NCBI GenBank assembly: GCA_934489015.1
Contig: CAKSSN010000002.1
Coordinates: 1-64,000, forward strand
Reading direction: 5' to 3'
DNA length: 64,000 nucleotides
Source of the DNA: an uncultured Clostridia bacterium
GTDB taxonomy: Bacteria > Bacillota > Clostridia > UBA1381
In this document: one piece after another, positions 7,247-17,800 of the stretch
How positions within the stretch are numbered: position 1 is the first letter of the stretch
Layout: every line of letters begins with the position of its first letter
Notes under the pieces: generated by a model
The model's input: only the letters and a program-made list of their open reading frames with translations
Database searches by the model: none
Told to the model about the DNA's origin: nothing
Translations under genes and position numbers: made by a program

Positions 7247-8776
7247 TTACCACTCATATATAATATTAAACTGATAATCCATGTATCCGCAACTTTTATC
7301 ATTCTTAAAATATATTAAGTCATAAACAAAATCCATATCAGTATAATCAGTATTTAATAATAAAGCCCCTTCGCTGCTAAAGACTTTAAACTTATTCCCT
7401 TCTTCCGCTAAAATCAGTCCATTATTAATCTTTATATCTTCATAAATAGGCTCTAAGATAACGGTATAATTCTTATGGAGCACACCCTGTTTTGCATTAG
7501 CACAAACGATTGCTAAATCCTTATAAACTCCAACCACTTCAATATGATCAAAAGAAAATACGCTATTTCCTACGGAATCTAAAACTGCCGGGATAGGGTT
7601 CCCGTTTTCATAAACCGCAAAAACATCATCCGCAAGTATTTTTATGCGGTCATATTTGGGTTCAAATAAAATAGTTCCATCTAAATTCATGATCCCCGCT
7701 TTACCCATTTGAACAAATAAGATATAGCTTTGTGGTGACTGAGCATTAGAATAATTAGTTACAGGAGCAGTTACTACCGAAGCTCTTTTCACCCCTTCAG
7801 AAAATTCGATAACAATATTTCCGCTTTTGTTTTCAGCGTACCAAAGACCATCTTTTTCAAAAATATTTAATCCGCTGTTAAAATCCTTGTCTATCACCAA
7901 ATTCGTTATATCTCTAAATTGCATATCGAGATAAATCGGAAAAATATCTGTTTTTGCCAGTGGATAATCTTTTATTATGCGTATAATTCCATCCTTTGGC
8001 GGAAGTGCTTTCGCAATATTGGAATTAGGGATTTTATACAAAACTGTACCATTCTCGTTTATTATTTCACTGGAAGTACAGTACAAGCCTTGAGAAAAAT
8101 AATGATTTGCTCTTACTGTTGTATGAGCATCTACTATTTGATGATTAGGTTCTATAACTTCCATACCATTCTTATCCATAAAGCCAATAAATCCTACAGC
8201 ACCATATTCGGTATTGCTAACGAATTTATATATAGGATATAAATCTCCATGCATCGTTGGATGTTCATAATACATTTTTTCTAATTCAATCGTATCAGGA
8301 ATGTTATTTGTTTTTTCATTCAATACTATAAAATCATTTTCAATAACTGCCGAACATTCTAATAAGCTAGCCAAGTCGTTTATCTCCATATATGTCCTGT
8401 TGTTAATGAGTTTGGGATAATATTTTAAGGTTATTTTGCGATCTTGCAATGTAGCATTATTATTGTTAATTGAGATTTGTATAGTATTGTTTTCCTTATC
8501 AATTATCACCAATGTATTATTCTCTTGAATCCATTCAACCCTACAACCGCTGTGTTGTGCTACAAAACGTACAGGAATAAAAACAACGTCATTTTCTACA
8601 ATAGGAGTTATTAAATTGTCATTATAATCAATGACTGTTTCCAATGTATTAACAAATGCCTTGCTATTATTGATTTTCATAACAATTTGCCCGGTCATAG
8701 TTATTTCTCCTTCCTTTGCTTCTGCAATACATCCAAGCATACAAACAAGCAAAATACTTAATAAAATTTTTTTCAT
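7247..8776 (-). CDS. Secreted stalk-domain / WG-repeat protein
   Basis: The protein has 509 aa. ATG 8776 is preferred over GTG 8785 because GAGGTG sits seven bases before it. Signal peptide to about residue 20 (CMLGCIAEAKE). Stalk domain (copper amine oxidase N-terminal-like) at about 30-150, with FIPVRFVAQHSGCRVEWIQENNT cut in two by its beta turn. The rest shows WG/KWG-type repeats in the form 'G(I/V)(M/L)(N/D)..G..(I/V)..P.Y(D/E)', for example GIMNLDGTILFEPKYD and VILEPIYEDIKI. It begins 68 bases after the Rhs stop, across a 12-bp perfect hairpin (8795-8829). As the gene directly after a toxin-like Rhs gene it may be its partner or inhibitor. That is inference; it could equally be a wall-binding protein. 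Confidence 0.7.
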   Translation of the reverse strand: MKKILLSILLVCMLGCIAEAKEGEITMTGQIVMKINNSKAFVNTLETVIDYNDNLITPIVENDVVFIPVRFVAQHSGCRVEWIQENNTLVIIDKENNTIQISINNNNATLQDRKITLKYYPKLINNRTYMEINDLASLLECSAVIENDFIVLNEKTNNIPDTIELEKMYYEHPTMHGDLYPIYKFVSNTEYGAVGFIGFMDKNGMEVIEPNHQIVDAHTTVRANHYFSQGLYCTSSEIINENGTVLYKIPNSNIAKALPPKDGIIRIIKDYPLAKTDIFPIYLDMQFRDITNLVIDKDFNSGLNIFEKDGLWYAENKSGNIVIEFSEGVKRASVVTAPVTNYSNAQSPQSYILFVQMGKAGIMNLDGTILFEPKYDRIKILADDVFAVYENGNPIPAVLDSVGNSVFSFDHIEVVGVYKDLAIVCANAKQGVLHKNYTVILEPIYEDIKINNGLILAEEGNKFKVFSSEGALLLNTDYTDMDFVYDLIYFKNDKSCGYMDYQFNIIYEW

Positions 8777-8794
8777 CGTAATCACCTCATTATA

Positions 8795-8829
8795 GGGGGA
8801 TTTGTTTACATTAGTCGAACAAATCCCCC
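8795..8829 (-). terminator. Hairpin between the Rhs and stalk/WG genes
   Basis: GGGGGATTTGTT pairs perfectly with AACAAATCCCCC (12 bp, 11-base loop). On the minus strand it is followed by TATAATGAGG, not by a T-run. It is more likely an attenuator, processing site or mRNA-stability element than a full terminator. Confidence 0.6.
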
Positions 8830-8844
8830 AAATTAATCTGCCTA

Positions 8845-11800
8845 TTACGGCGTTTGTACCGGCATTCTCGTTCGAGTTGTAGAATTTACATCGTACATAC
8901 TATACTCTTGCCATTGATTATATCTTGCTGCATTCAATATCATTAAAATATTTTGATTTGTAATTCTCGCTGCCGAGTTATTGTTGTTTTTCATAATGTC
9001 ATTAAGAGGTGAAAGTGCCATTGACGCACCTTCGTTTGTTAAATTATTATAATATCCGGTTATAGGATCAATACTTGTGTATAAATCATCTCTCGTAATA
9101 GTTATTCCAGCGCTATTAGTATATGTATAGCCCAAATATGCATCTCCTATTCCCATAGGATGTCCCAATTCATGAGTTGCCAAATTAATTAAGTTACTAT
9201 TGCTTCTTATCGATCCGTCCCAAAATTGAACATCGAAAATCATACTCTTATCTTGACCCGCAAAAAACACTTCGCCTGCACTATTCCAGAGATCCCATGA
9301 ACTACCGCGCCCAGCATAACTATTGCCAGGAATGTTTCCACTTGCAACCAAGTCTACGACATTTACTTCCAGCATATCATGTCCGGTATACAACTGAGTA
9401 GTAAATATATTTGTGCTAACATTAATTGGAACAGAGTTACTTCCTCCTGCCAACATAATATCGTACGTGCCATTCCATTTTTTAAATCCTTGTTCTATCA
9501 AACCAACATAATCAGTAAAAGGTCTATCTATAACTTCCCAAGGAACAGTTATAGGGTCTTGAAGTTGTACGCCTGTAGTTGGATCAAGAACCGGATTTCC
9601 TGTTGAGTCAACTCGTGGAGTATATCCAACAATATAATCACCAGGTATCACAGCACCAGTTGTTGGAACAGTAGTTGACGGCATTCTTAAATTAGCTCCC
9701 ACAGCATCAGTAAGTGGAGTAGATCTCCCATCAGTAGCATTGTAATACACATCAAAAGTAACATTATTACCTGCACGCCTCACATGAACAGGATTTTGAA
9801 GCATATCAGGAACGATCAACGCATATGAGGCATTGCCCTCATTCCACCAACTTAAAGTAGGCTCTAATCCTGACCGTTCTGCAAGCCAGCGTAGACCTAC
9901 CATTACACGGTCATTTACTAAAAGCATTCCATTAACCGGTGTGGTACTATTCAATGTCGACACATCAACCGTATAAGGAGTGGACACGCCAGTTTGTTGG
10001 TTAGTTATATTGAATGTGGCTATACCAGTTGCAGGGTCAAAACTTACGCTTCCGGTTCCTTGAAGCGTATCAACCATCTCTCGAAGTCCACCATAGTTAC
10101 GTCCATCTGCAAAGAACACAGTTTGTATTTGGTCATTTCCTATGAAAATATTAACTTCGTGCAGTACAACGCCTTCGGCTGTGAGGTATGCAAATGTGCC
10201 GTTGGGATCATTAGAAAGCGTTCCCGTCATTAAGTCGTTGGTATAAATATTTTCAGCATCAGCAAATGAAATACCTCGTTTAGCAGCAATTTGACTTATT
10301 ACATTCTTTTTCGTGGTATCACTAATTCCGTTTGGTGCAACAACACCTCCGGCAATAGTAACACCTGAAGGTCTATAATTTGCCAATGTTCCACCGTTCA
10401 GCTTCACGTTGTCCATGTACTGTTGCTGAGTAATATATCCGCCTTTCCATGCATTATATGCAGAATTAATATTAGATTGGTTTCTGTCGCTAAGGGAAGA
10501 CCAATTTGTTACAGTATCCGCACCGCTTTTAGGATTATACGAGCTGCCACCGTTGTATGACCCGTTGCCTGTTCCTCCATTACGATAGTCTTCTTTCTTT
10601 CCTTTTCCTTGATTCCAGTCAGCAATGCCGTCATGATTCTTATCAAACCGATCCATATCTTCTTTTGTATCAACCTTACCATCTCCATCCCAATCCAGCC
10701 ATGCCGGCGGTTTTGAGGAATGCCCGCTGGGATCGCTAAAATTGATGGGATCATTATGACAATAAGTATACAAATTCAGGCTTGCCGGATCTTTTATATC
10801 ACCCTTATAGCTGTCTTCAGAAATAAACCGTCCTGTTGTCGGATTATAGAATCTTGCTCTTAAGTAGTATAGACCGGCAGATTCATCAAGGAACTCTCTC
10901 GAGTACTGAATGCTATTTTCTGTTTCTTCTACACTCAAAATGGTTTCACCGAAGATATCATAATCATACTGATTTCTGATCGTTCCGGCAGCGTTAACAA
11001 GTTGCGTTACATCGCCATGAGCATTATACAGGTAATAATCAATACCGTTGCTTACACCTATTTTAGCAATATAGCTCAAACCTCTGACATATGTCGCTGT
11101 GGTGTCTCCGCTTTCCGCCACAACATATTGTCCGTCATACAAATAGTCCGTTGTCTCTTCCGTGCTATCAGCTGATACAACTGTTTTCTGTGTTCTCAAT
11201 CCATCACCGTTATACATATATGATGTTGTGGATATATCCGAACCCTCTATTTTACTTATGCTGATCAATCTGTTAAATCCATCAAAGGCACATTGCGTCA
11301 TAGATACATATCCGCTTGTCACAGAGCCTTCAGTCACCAGTTCTATAGAAGTTGATTCCTCAGCCTGCGGATATGCGAGACTATTTATCGTCATATACTG
11401 ATTGCCGTTGTTATCGTAACTATAATTTGTGGACTTCTCAACTACAAATGTATCATCATTATACATCTTTTCCGAAACTGACAATAATTCATTGCAGTCC
11501 GAGTATGAATATGACACAACTTTGCTGTTATATTGTAACATATTTTCTGCAACAAAGTCAACAATAGTGCTGTCTAAAGACTTTGCACTGGTATATTCCT
11601 CCGTTAGGGAAGCTCTGTTCCCAGCTGCATCATATGTAAACACAGAAGTTTTTCCAGGCATATTAACCTGTAAGACATGTCCGGCCGCATCATAAGAATA
11701 TGTTGTCGTTCCATAGGAATCTGTCTTACTGACTTGCCGGCCACATAAATCATATGTATAACTATAGGTTGAGACAATGCTATTATCTGCCTTTTTGTTT

Positions 11801-14800
11801 GTGACAGAAGCGACTGCGTTATTTTTATTATAAACCAATATTTCTTTTACTCCGCCTACATATGCAATTTCCGTTATATTATTGCTGTTGTCGTATGTAT
11901 AATCGGCTCCGGTCGACCCATTTCTTACGCTTATTAAACGATTGCTGCTGTCATAGGTGTAATTTGTCATCACGTCGTTATAGCTTACAGATGCAACGCT
12001 GTCTTCATCTGTATAAGTGTAAGAGAGCATTGTGACTGCATTTTTTGAAATCGTCGTCAACCGCTGCAGAGCATCGTATCCATACGTGTATGTCCCGCTG
12101 ACATCGGTCATTTGTATTCTGTTACCCATACAGTCATAGCTATAAGAAATCTGGTTTTTCGGCAATATTTCACTGTCACTTGAAATCAGCACATTCATAG
12201 CTGTTAACAGCCCTAATGAATTATAAGAGTATGTAGTTGTATTGCCATTGCGGTCGAGCATTTTTGTTACTTTGCCGTTTAAATCGTACCAATAGCTTGT
12301 CGTATTTCCGGCAGGATCCGTTGTGGATACCAACATATTAAATGCGCTGTATGCATACGATGTGCTTTTGCCTCTGGCGTCAGTAGAAGTAAGTCTATTT
12401 CCAGCCAGGTCATATGTATAAACGGTTTCATTCCCTAGCGGATCCGTAACGGAAGTCAAGTTTCCAGCCGAATCATATCCGTACAATGTTTCTTTATTTA
12501 ATGGATCAATCACCTTTGTTATTTCTCCAAAAACATTATATTGATACTGTGTTGTACCGCCTTCAGGCATGGTGGTACTGATTAACATGTTAGACGCATT
12601 ATAAGCATAGATGGTTCCATATCTCGTTTCATCATTTGAAGCGCTTGCGTAACCATTTCCATCAATTTTTTTAGTAATGTTTCCGTTAGCATCATAAATA
12701 GTTTTAGATACTACTGTATTTGATGGATTCTTAATTACAGTAAGCCTGTTCATCACATCGTACTCATACGTCCATGTTCCGGAAGGTCTGGTTTCTGAAA
12801 TCTTGTTTCCAGTCAAATCATATGCATATGAAACCGTTACATCATTTGCATTAGTTACAGATGTCACTCTGTTCATAGAATCGTAAGAGTATTCTGTAAC
12901 ACCGCCTTTTGCGTCTGTTACTGCTGTTTTGTTTCCAAGCACATCATACGTATATGCGGTAATAATCTGCTGTATGCCATCACCATTGTTATAGTCAGTA
13001 ACAGCAGACGACAATCGGTTTAACTCGTCATAATTATAAATAGTAGAATATTGTCCAGCGTTTAGTGCATCCGCAAACGCCATTGAACTTTTGACAAGTA
13101 TCTTATTGCCCAAAACATCATAAGCATACTCAGTTTTGGAAACAACCTCGCCCGAAGAGTTTGTTACATTTGCTTTTCCGGGTATCTCAACCGAATTTGT
13201 GTCAAGCAACTTACTGATAGAGACAGTCCTGTCATATTTGTCATATTCGGTCAAAGTTACATCCTCATCGTTGCTGTCGTTTCGGAGCAGAACCGTTTTT
13301 ATTGCATTTCCGAAATTATCATATTCATAACATGTTGATTTTCCGGCATTTGTATAAACCTCTGTTAAGAAGCCGTTTGTATAAGAATACGTTGTCGTTC
13401 GAGAACCGGAGTTATTGCCTGTAATTGTTTTTGTAATTACGTCTCCGGCTGCATTGTATGTATAGTTCTCCACACAATATCTAATTTCACCGTTAACTAT
13501 ATCAATAGGAGTTTGCTTTTGCGTCACTAAATTGTTTCCGTTGTACGCAAATAACACTGCGTTACCACACCTATCGACTGATTTTACAACATTGCCGTTA
13601 CCGTCATAATAATTTGCAGATGTATGATTAGCAGCATCGGTTACAGTATATACTGTGTCAAACGGTGTATACGTATAGGAGGTTGTCATGGAGACTCCAC
13701 TGGACTGCTTTATAATCTGAGACAGTTTTCGCCCCTTCTTATCGTAAGAGTAATTCACCTGTCCGCCGTCAGGATATGTAATCTGAGAAAGTGTATTGTC
13801 AATTGCATAAGCGTAAACCGTGCTTTGATTCTTCGCATCTGTTACCTTGATGATATTATCAAACAGATCATACTCATATCCCGTTACATTACCCATACAA
13901 TCCGTTTTACTTACCAATCTGTCGAATGAATCATAGGAATATGTATCGCCATCCATTTCGCTTATACTTAGAGTTTCATCGTAAGTATTTGCATTGACCT
14001 TTTTAATTACGTTGTCAGCGTTATCATATGCATATAGTTCTATCACCGCATCATCTGCGTTTTTCTTTGAAATAAGACGGTTCATAACATCATAGGTATA
14101 TGTATATGCCTGATTCAAACTGTATAATGCCGGTGTAGATTCTGTAATTACGTTTCCCATAAGATCATATGTCTTTCTCCATATCATATTTACGCCATTG
14201 GGTGACTGCTGATATTGCGTTGACACACGTCCCATTGAGTCATAAGTATAATTTGTAGTCTTACCAGATGCAATTGCCTCGCTGGTTGTGTTTCCCGCAA
14301 AATCGTAAGTATAATTAATGACGTTGTTGTGGGGCTTCGTAACCTTAGTCACATTATAACTTGCATCATAGGTGTACGAAGTGATATAACCATTTGGAGA
14401 TTTCATTGTTGCCACATTAAAATAATTATAGGTATATACAGTAGCCAGCTGTTTTTTATTTGTATATTCATAATCATCCGAATAATCACTACTGTTTTCT
14501 AATTGATTGGCATCTATCAACGTTATATCTTTTGTTACTCGATTTAGCCCGTCATAGACATATCTTCTTACATCATATATATTTTCGGAAGTTTTAGTCT
14601 TGACTGTAACAACATTTCCTGCCAAATCATATTCAAACAGCTTTTCTCTTCCTGTCATGTCATAAATTCGCGTGTTTTTAAATGTCTCATTATAGGTATA
14701 ATTGGTTTTATCTCCCTGAGATACATCGCCCAGAATCGTCCCCGATGTATTTTTGGTAGTATGATATGTTTCGCTTGAAAGCAGATTTCCCCATTCGTCA

Positions 14801-17800
14801 TATGACATTTTTTTGGTTTTCCAATGTTGATTGCTTTCATCGGAATCATATAAAAAGCTGTTTTCGATACAGTTTTTATTTTTATCATACTTGTATTCGC
14901 GTCTTCTGTTTTTTCTGTCAACATACACCAGCGCTAAGCCCAAATATAAATCATGTGTTGTGGTTTCAGACGTTCCATCAGGCAATTCGGTTCTGTATGG
15001 GCTTCCGAACAATGTTTTAAATATTTTTGTTATTCCTGAATTGCGAGCAGTACGCTTTTCATACAGCACACCCGTTTTATCATATTCGTATGATTCTTTG
15101 GTGCTGCTGTCGGGATAAGTGATTGATTTTAAAAGACCATTCCCATAATATTCATAACTTTTGGTATTGCTGACAGAACCGGAAAAATATTGTTTTTCGC
15201 TTAATACATTACCAATACCGTCATAAGTAATCTCTTTTCCAATATAGGAGCTTCCTTTAGCAGCTACATTAGCAGGCGTGTATTTAATTAATCTATCATC
15301 AGCATTATAAACACGTTTATCATAATATGTTGCCATACCTTTTTTAACACCTGTAATGTTCCCGCGTCCATCATATGTACGGTTTTCAAGTGTTGTATAT
15401 GTGCCGCTATTATAAAACCTTATCAGTGTTGGTCTATTCAACGCATCATATGTATACCTTGTTCCTGTAGACGAACTTAAACTCTGCGAAGCATATCTTC
15501 CGTCAGTTTCTATAGTTTTATTGCCGTTGGCGTCATAAGCATAGCGTTTTTTGCTGCCTGAAGCATCAGTTTCGGATACGAGCCGGTTTAAACCGTCATA
15601 TTCAAATGATGATGTTAAATCTTCATTACCCAGTTTTAATGTTTTGCTGATCAGATTTCCTTTGTTATCATAAGCAAGCGAAGATGTCCGTTGACTGTTT
15701 CCAGTGCCAACAGGTTCTTTAAGCTCAATCAGCCTATTGGCATAATCATAGGAATAATTTGTAGCCAAATAGGATGAACTATTTGTATAGTTTTTCAAAA
15801 CAGTTACATTATTATTGGAATCATATTCATAGCCAATCTTCTCTGTCCCCACATTCACATTATTATAGTATGCAGATGTAGTTTTCTCTGTATTTCGTCT
15901 CAAGTTATCATAAGAATAACTCGTCTGAATATACCCATTATCATCTAATCTTTTTTCTAATGTGGGGTCTCCGGCGTAATTGTATTCATAATAACTGTAT
16001 GCATATTGATCACCATATAACCAATCATATTTTTCAGCTAATCGATTTCTGCTATTATACGTATAGGTGTTATGGGAACTCATAACCCGGCCAGCATCTC
16101 CTGTTGTGGTATATCCTTGCTTCAGGCTGCGTATATTACCACTTTTGTCGTAGGAATCATAGTGTTTATACGTATAGGATGTATTTATTGTGCCGGTTGT
16201 TCCTGTTTTTTCAAGCACCGGTCTTCCTGCTGCATCATACTCGTATAAGGTTATTTTGCTTCCAGGCTCTTGTTTCTCAATTAACAGATCAAGCGCATTG
16301 TACTTATATGTTGTGGTGTTGTTTAATGCGTCCTTTTTCTGAGTAAGTCGCCCTAAATCGTCATAGGTAAACGCAGTGGAGTAGTTTCGTGGATCCGTTA
16401 TTTTCGTTTTATAGCCGCGTACGTCATACACATATTTTGTCATATAATATGTGTTATTATCAGGTGTGGTTTCAAGTCCAACCATCCTGTCCGCTTTATC
16501 ATAATATTGCGTTGTTTTAAAGCCATTTTCGTCAGTAATTGTAACACTATGAACAAAGTTATCTGGATTTGATGGAATGGTTTTTAAAATGTTGATCGGA
16601 TATGAAACATCAGTCGAATAATCGTCTCTTTCCCCAATAATCCACAGTTTTCCTGTAGATTCAAGTGCTAAACTTCTACCATCTCCAGCTCCTACTAAAC
16701 TGATATTATTTAATCCGTAGACCTGTTTGGGAATATTATAATTTAATTCATCACCATGACCAAGTGCTCCGGAGAAGCCAGCTCCCCATGTCCACACAGT
16801 CCCATCGTTTTTCAAAGCAACTGTGTGATATGAAGATGCTTTTATTTCTTTGACATCTGAAATACCCGTTACTTTCACAGGAGAATTAATCATAGACGTT
16901 ATGCTTCCATCGCCAACTTGTCCATATTCATTCCAACCCCAGCCCCATACTGTATTATCGTTTTTTATAACTAACACATGTTGACCGCCGGCCTCCAGAT
17001 CTTTAATGTTACTAATCCATGTCAACTTATATGGAACCAATTTATATCCTCCGCCATATTGATTGCATGGATCTGAACCCCATGCCCAAAGTTCGCCATT
17101 GGTACGAAGGGCATAGGTGTTGTGACTATCTCCCGATATGATTTTTTTAACATTGGTTAAATTGCGCACCTGTACCGGAGTATTTCTATTCTCCTGAGAG
17201 TTATCACCTAATTGTCCCCAAGGGTTAAATCCCCAACTCCATGCAGTGCCATCGCTTTTCACAGCAAAAGATGAGTAATAACCTGCTTCTATTGATGCTA
17301 CATTTGTTAAATTCAACACCTGTCTTGCTGTTCTTCCGTCTACGTTAGTACCGTCTCCCAAACTACCGTAATCATTGTCTCCCCATGACCAAACTGTACC
17401 GTCAGACTTTAATGCTAAGGTATGATAATCTCCTGCCGCAATATCAATAACATTATTCAATCCAGTGACTTGAACCGGAACTTTTCTTGTTGTCGTTGTC
17501 CCATCGCCCAACTGACCAGCCCAATTACTACCAATGCTCCATACAGTGCCATCCTCCCTTAAAATGGAATAGTGTGCACTTCCAGCTACCGCTTTTACCA
17601 CATCATCAAATATTTCATAACCTATCTTTTCTTTTTTATCCGTATAACTCACAGTTGTACTGCTTTTTTCCGTGCTGTCATTTTCCCATGTGGACTTTTT
17701 TATGAGTCTATTTGCACTATCGTATGCATACCGGATACTATTTCCGTTGCCATCAATCGTTTTGGTTAAATTTTGATAACAGTCATATTCGTTTTGCTCT

